16,239 nt of DNA. Source: CARZYU01 sp964370085 (lineage in GTDB: Bacteria > Bacillota_I > Bacilli_A > RF39 > UBA660). The notes below the pieces were generated by a model. That model was given only the letters and a program-made list of their open reading frames with translations. It was not told where the DNA came from and searched no databases. This document shows positions 1-8,036 of this stretch, in pieces. Both the position numbers and the translations under genes were made by a program. The stretch is from assembly GCA_964370085.1 (NCBI GenBank), contig CAYJHI010000028.1:1-16239 (forward strand). Direction: 5' to 3'. The first letter of the stretch is position 1. Every line of letters starts with the position of its first letter.

Positions 1-941
1 GTACAAGGTTTATTAATAACTAAAGTAGTATTAGGTTCTCCTTCTACAGTCCATTCGTTTTTATCAAAATCACTTTCAGAATATACTTTCCCAATACATT
101 CACTCTCAATAGTAATTCCTTCTTTAGTCGTTGTAGTAACAACAGCACTCATACCAGTAGCATTCCCTTTAGGAATAACCATATTTAAAGTACTAGAATT
201 AATATCACCATCAAAAGTTTGAGGTACACATTTTTGACTTTGTCCGGTAACAACCAAACCTAACTTATCAGCAAGCCAACCATTAACATTCCACATGTAA
301 GAAGGTAAAAAGCTTCCTTCTTCAATCATTTTATTTCTAACTTCTTCACTAACATTGTCTGCACTAGCAATTTTCTCGTTAAAAGTATTTAAATCCATCC
401 CAGATCCATGTGCTTCAGCTAATGCAATTCCATAATCTTCAACATTATAGCTTGAACTACCTTTAATTTTAGTAATTTTATGTGTAGAAGCAGCTAAAGA
501 AGCAATTAAATTACCCCAATAAATATCTTGGTAACCACTTCCTGTGATTGTACAATTATTTTTCTTAGCTTCTTCATCAATTTGTCTTGTCATTATTGGA
601 TTAGAATTCCAAGAAAATAAAGCTTCTTCACAAGTTGTAATAGCATTGATTCCTAATTTCGCACACATTAATAATGCGTCATATACATCACTAAGTAAAC
701 TCATTGTCATAACTAAACAAACATCAGGCTTTACTTCTTTTAACATTGCTTCTGCATTTTCAACAGAAGTAACTTTAACACCCTTATCTTCTGTCCCTAT
801 AATAGAACCGATATCTTTTCCGATTACATCAGGATTAACATCGATTGCTCCTACTATTTCTGCACCTTTTTCATATACATATCGCATAGAATAAACAGAC
901 ATTTTACCAGCACCATACTGTACTACTTTAATTTTACTCAT
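1..941 (-). CDS. NAD(P)-binding dehydrogenase, dihydrodipicolinate reductase / 2,4-diaminopentanoate dehydrogenase-like (3' end cut by window)
   Basis: Reading the minus strand from the ATG at 941-939 gives 313 open codons that run off the window without a stop, so the C-terminus is missing. The start is preceded by GGAGG (955-951). The N-terminus is a Rossmann nucleotide-binding fold: a beta strand (KIKVVQYGAGKMS, residues 3-15) with a GxGxxS turn at G10/G12, followed by an AIDVNP segment near residue 32 where the second strand ends in an acidic residue. Later segments (TTCEEALFSW, GSGYQDIYWG) resemble the family of DapB-like oxidoreductases that includes 2,4-diaminopentanoate dehydrogenase of ornithine fermentation. 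These are NAD(P)H-dependent soluble enzymes acting on an amino or imino acid. The exact substrate cannot be read from the sequence, and no ornithine-pathway genes are adjacent to support that role. A lysine-pathway DapB is less likely because this protein is longer than the usual 240-270 residues. The family call is moderate; the substrate is unknown. Confidence 0.68.
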   Translation of the reverse strand, partial: MSKIKVVQYGAGKMSVYSMRYVYEKGAEIVGAIDVNPDVIGKDIGSIIGTEDKGVKVTSVENAEAMLKEVKPDVCLVMTMSLLSDVYDALLMCAKLGINAITTCEEALFSWNSNPIMTRQIDEEAKKNNCTITGSGYQDIYWGNLIASLAASTHKITKIKGSSSYNVEDYGIALAEAHGSGMDLNTFNEKIASADNVSEEVRNKMIEEGSFLPSYMWNVNGWLADKLGLVVTGQSQKCVPQTFDGDINSSTLNMVIPKGNATGMSAVVTTTTKEGITIESECIGKVYSESDFDKNEWTVEGEPNTTLVINKPC

Positions 942-962
942 ATATTTATCCCTCCAATTATT

Positions 963-992
963 AGAATACTATTATTTTTTAATTTAATGCAA
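963..992 (-). promoter_or_regulatory. Possible promoter for the minus-strand dehydrogenase
   Basis: On the minus strand a TTGCAT (992-987) lies 18 bp ahead of TATTCT (968-963), which is a weak sigma-A-like pair ending about 20 nt before the GGAGG and start of the dehydrogenase gene. It is the best pair I can see in the divergent spacer, but the -10 matches only four of six consensus bases. Confidence 0.3.
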
Positions 993-1012
993 GCAATATG
1001 ACTTTTCTTTAC

Positions 1013-1044
1013 TTGACATTTACACCATAAAAATATAATATAAT
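1013..1044 (+). promoter_or_regulatory. Sigma-A-type promoter of the CDP-alcohol phosphatidyltransferase gene
   Basis: A perfect TTGACA (1013-1018) is followed by two overlapping perfect TATAAT hexamers at 1034-1039 (15-bp spacer) and 1039-1044 (20-bp spacer). Neither spacer is the ideal 17 bp, so either could be used. The predicted start of transcription lies only about 15 nt before the ATG at 1065, which leaves a very short leader holding AGAGGA (1051-1056). Confidence 0.6.
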
Positions 1045-1064
1045 GGCAAAAGAGGACTAGGAAA

Positions 1065-1925
1065 ATGAATGATAATAACAAATGGAAATTAGTTGACGCT
1101 ATCATGGAACGATTACCTGAAGATACCAGAAAGAATGTTCCTAACACACTAACAATAACAAGATTAATAGGATCAATTGCCATTGTCGCCACACTTCCCA
1201 CAATGCTTTATACCAATCCAATCTTATTAGGAACATTAACAGCATTAACCGGAATAACAGATATGTTAGATGGAAAAATAGCTAGAAGATACAACTGTCA
1301 ATCAACTCTAGGAGGAATACTAGATGCTATGGCAGATAAAGTTTTAACTTGGGGAATTGGTATTACCTTAATTGCAATGAATGCTCTAACTCCGCTAGTC
1401 TTATTAGTAGGAATAAGAGATGTTGCAGTAGGTTATCAAGATGCTAAACACAAAATAAAAACAGGTAAAGAACTTAGAAAAAACGAAAAGAAAACTAATA
1501 ATAAATTCAAAGAACTAAAAAAAGATTTTGCTAAAGGAGAATATATCCCTCCGACTATTTTAGGAAAAGTTAAAATGTGGGCATTAAGTTCAACCGTTTG
1601 TAGTGCTATCTTTTTTGCTGCTAACCCCACATTGTCTATAATAACTAACTCACTATTGTCACTAACAGGTCTAATTGCATCAGCAGATATTATTTTAAAT
1701 GCTAAACAAGTAAAAGAGGCAGGAAATAACTTCTTTCAAAAACAAAAAGAAGAAACAAAAACAATCGAATTAAAAGAGCAACTTAAAAAGAAAGATGAAC
1801 CGAAAACAAAAATAAAACCAAAAACTAATTATCCACAAGAAATCATAGACCACGTTAATGCTTTAGCAAACTCTCAAATAGAAGAAACACCAAAACATTT
1901 TTATAAAGATAAAAACTCCAATTAG
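1065..1925 (+). CDS. CDP-alcohol phosphatidyltransferase, PgsA-like, with lysine-rich insert and tail
   Basis: This integral membrane enzyme (286 aa) would transfer a phosphatidyl group from CDP-diacylglycerol to an alcohol; glycerol-3-phosphate (phosphatidylglycerophosphate synthesis) is the commonest case in Bacillota. The full signature D-x2-DG-x2-AR-x8-G-x3-D-x3-D is present at residues 66-91 (D66, D69, G70, A73, R74, G83, D87, D91), the metal- and CDP-binding site. The N-terminal [10 protein letters not shown] (24-33) is also typical. Hydrophobic helices lie near 35-65, 93-120, 170-186 and 190-212. It is longer than the usual 180-200 aa because of a lysine-rich stretch at about 129-160 and a charged 70-residue C-terminal tail. 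The AGAGGA at 1051-1056 supports the ATG at 1065. Its stop overlaps that of the convergent clpP. A second housekeeping pgsA may exist elsewhere, so I leave the symbol blank. Confidence 0.85.
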   Translation: MNDNNKWKLVDAIMERLPEDTRKNVPNTLTITRLIGSIAIVATLPTMLYTNPILLGTLTALTGITDMLDGKIARRYNCQSTLGGILDAMADKVLTWGIGITLIAMNALTPLVLLVGIRDVAVGYQDAKHKIKTGKELRKNEKKTNNKFKELKKDFAKGEYIPPTILGKVKMWALSSTVCSAIFFAANPTLSIITNSLLSLTGLIASADIILNAKQVKEAGNNFFQKQKEETKTIELKEQLKKKDEPKTKIKPKTNYPQEIIDHVNALANSQIEETPKHFYKDKNSN

Positions 1926-1933
1926 GAGTTTTT
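1911..1933. terminator. Bidirectional terminator shared by the phosphatidyltransferase gene and clpP
   Basis: A perfect 9-bp inverted repeat (AAAAACTCC at 1911-1919 with GGAGTTTTT at 1925-1933) encloses the 5-nt loop AATTA. It ends in T-runs on both strands (TTTTTT on the plus strand; the AAAAA arm reads as U on the minus strand). Both stop codons, TAG at 1923-1925 (plus) and TAA at 1924-1922 (minus), fall in or beside the loop, so one hairpin can end both convergent transcripts. Confidence 0.8.
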
Positions 1934-2506
1934 TGTTTCAACAATATTATCAATAAGGCCGTAATTTAAAGCTTCTTCAGCACTTAAAAAATGATCTCTA
2001 TCAGTATCTTTTTCTATTGTTTTAATGTTTTTACCTGTGCATTTAGCTAAAATTTTATTAAGTTTATCTTTACATTTTAATATATGTTCTGCTGCTATTT
2101 TAATTTCAGTTGCTTGACCTTGCGCTCCTCCTAAAGGTTGATGAATCATTACCTCAGCATTAGGCAAACAAAATCTTTTTCCTTTAGAACCACACGCTAA
2201 TAAGAAAGCCCCCATAGAAGCAGCCATACCAACACATATTGTACAAACATCACTCTTAATAAAATTCATCGTATCATATATTGCCATTCCAGAAGTAATA
2301 ACACCACCAGGAGAATTAATATAAATACTAATATCCTCATTCCCAATTGAATCCAAATATAACAACTGTGCAATAATAACATCAGCCATACTATCATTTA
2401 TTTCTCCACTAAGCATAATAATTCTATTTTTAAGTAGTTTAGAAAAAATATCATAACTTCTTTCGCCATGGATTTCTTTTTCCACAACAACTGGTACTAA
2501 ATTCAT
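1922..2506 (-). CDS. clpP: ATP-dependent Clp protease proteolytic subunit ClpP
   Basis: ClpP is the serine peptidase that forms the tetradecameric degradation chamber fed by ClpX/ClpC-type unfoldases in the cytoplasm. From the ATG at 2506 the protein has 194 aa. The catalytic triad then falls at the canonical positions: Ser97 (GMAASMGAF), His122 (VMIHQPLGG) and Asp171 (TDRDHFLS). The INSPGG and [10 protein letters not shown] motifs are intact. Upstream in-frame starts exist (GTG at 2515, ATG at 2512), but AGGTG (2517-2513) is correctly spaced only for the ATG at 2506, and MNLVPVVVE matches the usual N-terminus of mature ClpP. No CtsR-type heptamer repeat or CIRCE element is visible in the upstream spacer. 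The gene stands alone, diverges from the nucleoside kinase gene and converges on the phosphatidyltransferase gene. Confidence 0.97.
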   Translation of the reverse strand: MNLVPVVVEKEIHGERSYDIFSKLLKNRIIMLSGEINDSMADVIIAQLLYLDSIGNEDISIYINSPGGVITSGMAIYDTMNFIKSDVCTICVGMAASMGAFLLACGSKGKRFCLPNAEVMIHQPLGGAQGQATEIKIAAEHILKCKDKLNKILAKCTGKNIKTIEKDTDRDHFLSAEEALNYGLIDNIVETKNS

Positions 2507-2573
2507 TCTCATCACCTGTTAATATAATAGTAACTAACTCCCAAAAATATACATATATTAATTCGCCATTTTA

Positions 2574-2582
2574 TGATACAAT
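2574..2582 (+). promoter_or_regulatory. Extended -10 promoter element before the nucleoside kinase gene
   Basis: TGATACAAT fits the extended -10 form TGnTATAAT with one mismatch. It lies 28 nt before the start codon and about 17 nt before the AGAGGGTG ribosome binding site at 2599-2606. No good -35 is visible, which extended -10 promoters tolerate. A TATAAT at 2588-2593 is an alternative but would leave almost no leader. Confidence 0.45.
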
Positions 2583-2610
2583 AAACATATAATAAAAAGA
2601 GGGTGATTAT

Positions 2611-4269
2611 ATGATAGACAACATTATTGTAAAAGTTAATGGAGTAGAAAAAGAAATAATTAAAGGACTTACTTATAAAGAATTAAGTAAAGAATATCAA
2701 AAAGACTATAAAAGACCAATAGTTATTGCTAATGTCAACAATCATTTAAAAGAGTTACATGAAAAGATAATGACAAATTGCGAAATAGAATTTATAGATT
2801 CAACATCTAAAATAGGAAATCGTATATATTTAGAAAGTCTTATTTTTATGAATATATATGCTATTAAACAATTATATGGAAATGATGCTAACATTAAAGT
2901 ATTACATTCTATTGATAAAGGTCTCTATATAGAAACAAACTTTGAATTAACAGAAGACAAATTACAAGAGATAGAACATAAAATGAATGAAATAAAAGAC
3001 CAAAATTTATCTATTCAAAGGCTAGGGGTAACTAGAAGAGATGCTCTAGAATACTTTAAAAAAGAGAAAAGAAAGTCGAAAGAAGAACAATTAAGATATG
3101 TTACTAGTAGTTATGTAACCCTGTATCGATTAGGAAATTTATATGACTATTTCTTTACTAAGATGGTTCCATCTACTAATTATATTGATTTATTTGCAAC
3201 AACTTATTTAAACGAACATGGTTATGTTTTAAGGTATCCTACTATATATATGGATGGAGTAGTGAAAGAATATGAACATCATAGCAATATGTTTGAAGTA
3301 TTTAAAGAAACAAGAGAGTGGTCAAAGTTAATGAATTTAGAAAATGCTTCTGACTTAAATGCTTGTGTTTCAGAAGGAAGAATGAATGATATAATGCGTA
3401 TTTCAGAAACACTTCAAAATAATAAACTGCTAGAATTAGCTAAAGAAATCTATTCTAATAGAGACAAAATAAAAATAATTTTACTAGCAGGACCATCATC
3501 ATCTGGTAAAACAACAACAACTAATAAATTAAAAATGTATTTACAAAGTTTTGGTGTTACTCCTAAGATGATATCTATGGATGACTATTTTCATGACCGA
3601 GATAACACTCCGCTTGATGAGAATGGTAAGAAAGATTTTGAAAGTCTAAGAGCAATTGACTTAGAATTATTTGATGAACAAATGGAAGATTTACTTAATA
3701 AAAAAGAAATAAACAAACCGACTTATAATTTCGTTATAGGAAAAAAAGAATATAATGAAACACTCAAATTAGAAGAAAATGAATTATTATTAATAGAAGG
3801 TATTCATTGCTTAAATAGTGAGATATTGACAAATGTTTCTAGAGATAAAAAATATAAAATATACTTATCAGCATTAACAGAACTTAATTTAGACGATCAT
3901 AATAGAGTTCATACAACGGACAATCGTCTCTTAAGAAGAATAATAAGAGATCATCGAACTAGAGGTTATGGCGTAGAAAAAACATTAGAAGCATGGTCTT
4001 CAGTAAGAAATGGGGAAGAAAAATATATTTTCCCTTATCAAGATGAAGCAGATTGTACTTTGAATTCTGCATTAATATATGAATTAGGAGTACTAAAAAC
4101 CTATGTTGAACCACTCTTATATTCAGTGGACGATGATTCTATTCACTATATAGAAGCAAGAAGGTTAATTAACTTCCTGAAAGCATTTCTACCAATACCC
4201 TCTGAATATGTACCAAGAGACTCTATCTTAAGAGAATTTATTGGAGGAAGTTACTTTTACGAAGAATAA
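2611..4269 (+). CDS. Nucleoside kinase of the TGS / tRNA-synthetase-like SAD / uridine-kinase fusion family
   Basis: The 552-aa protein has three parts. Residues 1-65 look like a TGS domain. Residues about 70-275 resemble the second additional domain of threonyl-tRNA synthetase. Residues 285-552 form a P-loop kinase of the uridine kinase / phosphoribulokinase family. Visible motifs are Walker A GPSSSGKT (294-301), DDYF (324-327), the EGIH segment (396-399) and the arginine-rich RLLRRIIRDHRTRGY lid region (439-453). This fusion is widespread in Bacillota and usually annotated as uridine kinase or nucleoside kinase. The kinase domain would phosphorylate a nucleoside, but the substrate and the role of the synthetase-like part are not settled. 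The ATG at 2611 has AGAGGGTG just upstream. The gene diverges from clpP, and no terminator hairpin is evident between it and gap. Confidence 0.9.
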   Translation: MIDNIIVKVNGVEKEIIKGLTYKELSKEYQKDYKRPIVIANVNNHLKELHEKIMTNCEIEFIDSTSKIGNRIYLESLIFMNIYAIKQLYGNDANIKVLHSIDKGLYIETNFELTEDKLQEIEHKMNEIKDQNLSIQRLGVTRRDALEYFKKEKRKSKEEQLRYVTSSYVTLYRLGNLYDYFFTKMVPSTNYIDLFATTYLNEHGYVLRYPTIYMDGVVKEYEHHSNMFEVFKETREWSKLMNLENASDLNACVSEGRMNDIMRISETLQNNKLLELAKEIYSNRDKIKIILLAGPSSSGKTTTTNKLKMYLQSFGVTPKMISMDDYFHDRDNTPLDENGKKDFESLRAIDLELFDEQMEDLLNKKEINKPTYNFVIGKKEYNETLKLEENELLLIEGIHCLNSEILTNVSRDKKYKIYLSALTELNLDDHNRVHTTDNRLLRRIIRDHRTRGYGVEKTLEAWSSVRNGEEKYIFPYQDEADCTLNSALIYELGVLKTYVEPLLYSVDDDSIHYIEARRLINFLKAFLPIPSEYVPRDSILREFIGGSYFYEE

Positions 4270-4312
4270 ATGTAAAGTTTTCAAGAAATAATAGAATTAT
4301 ATAAATAAAGTA

Positions 4313-4321
4313 TGATAATAT
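4313..4321 (+). promoter_or_regulatory. Possible extended -10 element before gap
   Basis: TGATAATAT resembles the extended -10 TGnTATAAT with some mismatch. It lies 24 nt ahead of the gap start and 14 nt before the strong AGGAGG (4336-4341). There is no clear -35 and no terminator after the preceding gene, so read-through from the nucleoside kinase gene is also possible. Confidence 0.35.
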
Positions 4322-4345
4322 TAAATTATAATTACAGGAGGAAAT

Positions 4346-5350
4346 ATGAAAAAAGTTGCAATTAACGGATTTGGACGTATTGGAAGATTAGTTTTCCGTA
4401 TTATGGAACAAGATCCAGAATTAGAAGTAGTAGCTATTAATGATCTTACAGATGCAGAACAATTAGCATACTTACTTAAGTACGATACTTCACACAGAAA
4501 CTATCGTATGGATGAAATATCAGCAGTTGGTGACTCTATTAAAATAGGAGATCGCTTAGTAAAGATTTACAGTGAGAAAGATCCTAGTCAATTACCATGG
4601 GGACAATTAGACATTGACGTAGTATTTGAATGTACAGGTTTCTTTACAGATAAAGACAAAGCAAGTGCTCATATTACAGCAGGAGCTAAAAAAGTACTTA
4701 TCTCAGCACCAGCTAAAGGTGATTTAAAGACAGTTGTCTACAATGTAAATGACAATATATTAGATGGTAGTGAAACAGTAATAAGTGGAGCAAGTTGTAC
4801 TACTAACTGTCTAGCACCAGTTTTAAATATTTTAGATAGAGACTTTGGAGTAGTAAAAGGATATATGACAACTGTACATGCCTATACAAATGACCAAAGT
4901 ATACTAGATGTAGCACATCCAAAAGGACATACAGCACGTCGTGGTAGAGCAGGAGCAGCAAATATTGTTCCATCTTCAACAGGAGCAGCTAGTGCTATCG
5001 GTTTAGTTTTACCTAACTTAAAAGGTAAATTAGACGGAGGAGCACTTAGAGTTCCAACAACAACAGGTTCAGTAGTAGATTTAACTATAGAATTAGCTAA
5101 AAACGTAACTGAAGAAGAATTAAATGAAGCGTTTAAAAACAATCAAAATGAAACGTTAAAATATACAACTGATCCAATCGTATCGTCAGATATAATAGGA
5201 GTACCAGTTGGGTCATTGGTAGATGGACTATCAACTAAAGTAATGGAAGTTGATGGAAAACAATTAGTAAAAGTCCTAGCATGGTATGACAATGAATGGG
5301 GATACTCAAATCAAATGGTTAGAACTGCTAAAAAATGGACTAGCATGTAA
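4346..5350 (+). CDS. gap: Glyceraldehyde-3-phosphate dehydrogenase, type I
   Basis: This cytoplasmic glycolytic enzyme converts glyceraldehyde 3-phosphate, phosphate and NAD+ into 1,3-bisphosphoglycerate. The 334-aa length is normal. Residues 1-15 carry the Rossmann motif INGFGRIGR. Asp33 in AINDL is the residue usually linked to NAD+ preference. The catalytic cysteine is Cys151 in GASCTTNC and the catalytic histidine is His178 in [10 protein letters not shown]. The [19 protein letters not shown] and [11 protein letters not shown] segments are intact. A strong AGGAGG (4336-4341) sets the ATG at 4346. The murL-like gene begins 24 bp downstream with no terminator between, so gap probably leads a transcript that includes murL and murD2. 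NAD+ dependence points to a glycolytic rather than gluconeogenic form, although only one gap is visible here. Confidence 0.98.
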   Translation: MKKVAINGFGRIGRLVFRIMEQDPELEVVAINDLTDAEQLAYLLKYDTSHRNYRMDEISAVGDSIKIGDRLVKIYSEKDPSQLPWGQLDIDVVFECTGFFTDKDKASAHITAGAKKVLISAPAKGDLKTVVYNVNDNILDGSETVISGASCTTNCLAPVLNILDRDFGVVKGYMTTVHAYTNDQSILDVAHPKGHTARRGRAGAANIVPSSTGAASAIGLVLPNLKGKLDGGALRVPTTTGSVVDLTIELAKNVTEEELNEAFKNNQNETLKYTTDPIVSSDIIGVPVGSLVDGLSTKVMEVDGKQLVKVLAWYDNEWGYSNQMVRTAKKWTSM

Positions 5351-5354
5351 TAAA

Positions 5355-5373
5355 GTTAAGGGGGCGTCTTAAC
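5355..5373 (+). promoter_or_regulatory. Ribosome binding site inside a small inverted repeat before the TTG start of murL
   Basis: GTTAAG (5355-5360) and CTTAAC (5368-5373) are perfect inverted repeats around a 7-nt loop, GGGGCGT. The Shine-Dalgarno sequence AAGGGGG (5358-5364) is partly in the loop, and the TTG start follows at 5375. It is the only signal able to set this start, since the nearby ATG at 5382 is out of frame. The hairpin could tune translation, but a 6-bp AT-rich stem is weak. Confidence 0.45.
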
Positions 5374-5374
5374 A

Positions 5375-6718
5375 TTGAATAATGAAAAATATTTAAAGTT
5401 AAAAGAAATATATCCAGATTTTATTTATGAAGGATATACATATACAAATGATGAAACAACATTAAAGATAACATATAATTTCAAAGTTAATAACTTAACG
5501 GAGTTTCATCCTACTTGGACGTTTTCTAAGTTAATAAATAAATCAGTCGACAAGGAAAAACTTGACGAACTGATTTTTTCGCTTGGAATGGTCGAAGTAA
5601 TTAGCTATTGGAAAGCAACATGTTCTAAAAATTTAATTATTAAAGAAAAAGATTTAACAGAAGAACAAAAAAAATGGTGGATAAAATTATATAGACTAGG
5701 ATTAGGAGAATTCTTCTATATAAATGGTATATCTAATCAAAAAGACTTTATTAATATAAAGTCTAATACCATAAACACATCACCTCTAAAACAAGAATCT
5801 AATTATCGCAGCGCAAATGTCTTAGTTCCTATTGGCGGTGGAAAAGATTCTATTGTCACTTTAGAAAGTTTAAAAGAGAAAAAAGAATGTTATCCATATA
5901 TTATTAATCCTCGTAAAACAACTCTAGATACAGTAGAAGTTGCGGGGTTAACGGATAAATTAGTAACAGCTAAACGAACAATTGATTCTAATCTATTAGA
6001 GTTAAATAAAGAAGGATATTTAAATGGTCATACTCCGTTTTCTGCCATTGTAGCCTTTTCTTCTCTAATTGCAGCCTATCTAAATGATCTTTCTAACATA
6101 GCGTTATCAAATGAAGATAGTGCTAATGAATCAACGGTTAAAGACAGTGATATCAATCATCAATATTCTAAAAGTTTTGAATTTGAAATGGATTTTGTAA
6201 ACTATGAAAAAGAATATTTGAAAACAGGTATTAAATATTTTAGTTATCTAAGACCACTTGCTGAAATTCAAATTGCTAAGTTGTTTGCACAACACGAAAA
6301 ATATCATCATATTTTTAAAAGTTGCAACATAGGTAGTAAAACAGACTCTTGGTGTAGTAATTGTTCTAAATGTTTATTCGTTTATATTATATTATTACCA
6401 TTTATAAAAGAGGAAAAATTAATAAATATTTTTTCTAAAAATATGTTAGAAGAAAAAAACTTATTAGAAGATTTTAAAAAATTAACAGGTCAATTAGAAG
6501 AAAAACCTTTTGAATGTGTAGGAAGTATAGAAGAAGTACATACTGCCATGCAAATATACATTGAACAAAAAGGAATTAATAACTTACCTTATCTAGCTAA
6601 AAACTTTTATCAACAGTTTTCTGTGGACAAAAACAAAGCCAATAAATTTAATCAACATTTTAATGTGGAAAACAATATACCAAAAGACTTCTTAGAAATA
6701 TTAAGAGGTGATTTATGA
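5375..6718 (+). CDS. murL: MurL-type UDP-MurNAc-L-Ala-L-Glu epimerase
   Basis: I identify this 447-aa protein as MurL, the ATP-dependent epimerase that converts the terminal L-glutamate of UDP-N-acetylmuramoyl-L-alanyl-L-glutamate to D-glutamate, described in Xanthomonas. The sequence shows a PP-loop-like nucleotide site IGGGKDS (153-159), a SNEDSANEST segment (245-254) where such ligase-like folds bind substrate, an LRPLAEIQIAK helix (292-302), and a cysteine cluster C317-x9-C327-x2-C330-x2-C333 that could bind metal. The start is TTG at 5375, chosen from AAGGGGG at 5358-5364. Translation overlaps the following MurD-like gene by 4 nt (ATGA at 6715-6718), and that partner is what a MurL needs, which strengthens the call. 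It follows gap by 24 bp and is probably co-transcribed with it. The family call is from remembered motifs, without an alignment. Confidence 0.78.
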   Translation: MNNEKYLKLKEIYPDFIYEGYTYTNDETTLKITYNFKVNNLTEFHPTWTFSKLINKSVDKEKLDELIFSLGMVEVISYWKATCSKNLIIKEKDLTEEQKKWWIKLYRLGLGEFFYINGISNQKDFINIKSNTINTSPLKQESNYRSANVLVPIGGGKDSIVTLESLKEKKECYPYIINPRKTTLDTVEVAGLTDKLVTAKRTIDSNLLELNKEGYLNGHTPFSAIVAFSSLIAAYLNDLSNIALSNEDSANESTVKDSDINHQYSKSFEFEMDFVNYEKEYLKTGIKYFSYLRPLAEIQIAKLFAQHEKYHHIFKSCNIGSKTDSWCSNCSKCLFVYIILLPFIKEEKLINIFSKNMLEEKNLLEDFKKLTGQLEEKPFECVGSIEEVHTAMQIYIEQKGINNLPYLAKNFYQQFSVDKNKANKFNQHFNVENNIPKDFLEILRGDL

Positions 6719-7983
6719 TAAATAGAATTACTAGTTTAATAGAAAATAAAAAAGTTCTAATTTTAGGATTTGGCTTAGAGGGAAAATCAACATATAACTA
6801 CTTAAAAAATATTGGAACATATCAATCTTTAACAATAGCAGATCAAAATGAAGTATTAGGAATAGAAGAAGAAGTCATTTTTGGAACAGATTATTTAAAC
6901 TATTTAGAACAATTCGATATAGTTATAAAAAGTCCAGGAGTAGCCCTTCCTAATGACAAAAGTGAATATAAGTGTGTTATCACATCACAAATAGAACTAT
7001 TTATAAGTGAATATAGAGAACAAATCATTGGTATCACGGGTACAAAAGGAAAAAGCACAACATCTTCACTTTTATATCATGTCTTAAAAACAGCAGGAGT
7101 TAAAATTCTATTCGCTGGAAATATAGGAGTACCAGTTTTAGACATTATAAATGAAATAGAAGAAGATACAACAATTGTTATTGAATTATCAGTACATCAA
7201 TTAGAATATCTACAAGTGTCTCCGAAAAGATCGTTATTCTTAAATATTTATGAAGATCATTTAGAAAGATATAAAACAATAGAAAATTATCGCAATATAA
7301 AAGAGAATATCTATCGTTATCAATCATTAAATGATACAGTTTACTGTTTAGAAGAATATAGACCTCAAAATAAAAATGGTCAAATTAAAATAATCAATAA
7401 AGAAAACTTGCCTTTTAAAACATTCGCTGAAATAGAAGTGAAAAGATTACAAGGAAATCATAATTTAAGCAATTGTGCATTTGTTTATGAAGTAGCCAAA
7501 GAGTTTAATATAACAGATGAGCTGTTTATTAAAGGGGTACAAACATATCAAGGCCTACCACATAGGTTAGAATATATTGGTACTAAAAATGGAGTTGATT
7601 ATTATGATGATTCAATTTCTACTACTGTAGAATCAACAATCAATGCTCTAGAAAGTATCGAAAATGCTAAAACTATTCTCTTAGGAGGTATGGAAAGAGG
7701 TATTGATTACACAAATTTAGTAGAATATCTTAAAACTAAAAAGTTAGATCACATTATTTTAATGTATGATTCAGGCCAAAGAATTTATAATCTATTAAAA
7801 GAAAGAAATGTAGAAAATACAATATATATCGAAACTTTAGAAGAAGCTACTAAATATGTTTTAGAAAACGCACAAGAAAATACTGCATGTTTATTGTCTC
7901 CAGCCTCTGCCAGTTACGGGTATTTTAAAAACTTTGAAGAGCGAGGAGACAAATATAAAATGTACATATTTGACAAGAGATAA
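6715..7983 (+). CDS. murD2: MurD-family ligase, probably MurD2 (UDP-MurNAc-L-Ala--L-glutamate ligase)
   Basis: This 422-aa Mur ligase would add glutamate to UDP-MurNAc-L-alanine with ATP in the cytoplasm. Domains run in the usual order: N-terminal nucleotide-sugar domain (about 1-95), ATP-binding domain with GITGTKGKSTT (106-116), and C-terminal domain from about 282 (LPHRLEYIG). Typical MurD features are IKSPGV (71-76) and SPASASYGYFKNFEERGDK (395-413). Several normally fixed MurD segments are altered: ELSVHQLE (157-164) for the usual ELSSFQLE, IYEDHLERY (178-186) for TEDHxDRY, and DDSISTT (298-304) for NDSKATN. With the 4-nt overlap to a MurL, this suggests the L-Glu-using MurD2 subtype rather than classical MurD, which adds D-Glu. 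GAGGTG at 6705-6710 lies inside the murL end, suggesting translational coupling. The hairpin at its stop ends the transcript. Confidence 0.82.
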   Translation: MINRITSLIENKKVLILGFGLEGKSTYNYLKNIGTYQSLTIADQNEVLGIEEEVIFGTDYLNYLEQFDIVIKSPGVALPNDKSEYKCVITSQIELFISEYREQIIGITGTKGKSTTSSLLYHVLKTAGVKILFAGNIGVPVLDIINEIEEDTTIVIELSVHQLEYLQVSPKRSLFLNIYEDHLERYKTIENYRNIKENIYRYQSLNDTVYCLEEYRPQNKNGQIKIINKENLPFKTFAEIEVKRLQGNHNLSNCAFVYEVAKEFNITDELFIKGVQTYQGLPHRLEYIGTKNGVDYYDDSISTTVESTINALESIENAKTILLGGMERGIDYTNLVEYLKTKKLDHIILMYDSGQRIYNLLKERNVENTIYIETLEEATKYVLENAQENTACLLSPASASYGYFKNFEERGDKYKMYIFDKR

Positions 7984-7999
7984 TTGCTATCTCTTTTTT
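7975..7999 (+). terminator. Rho-independent terminator of the gap-murL-murD2 transcript
   Basis: An 8-bp stem (AAGAGATA at 7975-7982 with TATCTCTT at 7988-7995) and a 5-nt loop are followed by a T-run to 7999. The TAA stop of the murD2-like gene (7981-7983) lies within the stem. The -35 element of the pgk promoter sits in the loop and 3' arm. Confidence 0.8.
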
Positions 8000-8013
8000 C
8001 TTTATGATATAAT
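7984..8013 (+). promoter_or_regulatory. Promoter of the pgk-tpiA operon
   Basis: TTGCTA (7984-7989) lies 18 bp before a perfect extended -10, TGATATAAT (8005-8013). Transcription would start near 8020, ahead of AAGGGAG (8023-8029) and the pgk ATG. The -35 overlaps the preceding terminator hairpin, so the two signals share bases. Confidence 0.65.
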
Positions 8014-8036
8014 AAAAGTTATAAGGGAGAGTATAC

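Noticed and set aside
544..894. Open reading frame of 116 codons on the plus strand inside the dehydrogenase gene
   Set aside because: It lies antisense to a clearly coding minus-strand frame with Rossmann motifs and has no ribosome binding site; it is a shadow.
2507..2515. Upstream clpP starts (GTG at 2515, ATG at 2512)
   Set aside because: AGGTG at 2517-2513 overlaps or abuts these codons; only the ATG at 2506 has proper spacing and gives the canonical triad numbering.
2507..2610. CtsR operator or CIRCE element upstream of clpP
   Set aside because: No tandem GGTCAAA-type heptamers or the CIRCE inverted repeat are present in the spacer.
4270..4345. Terminator between the nucleoside kinase gene and gap
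   Set aside because: The spacer is AT-rich but I found no inverted repeat followed by a T-run.
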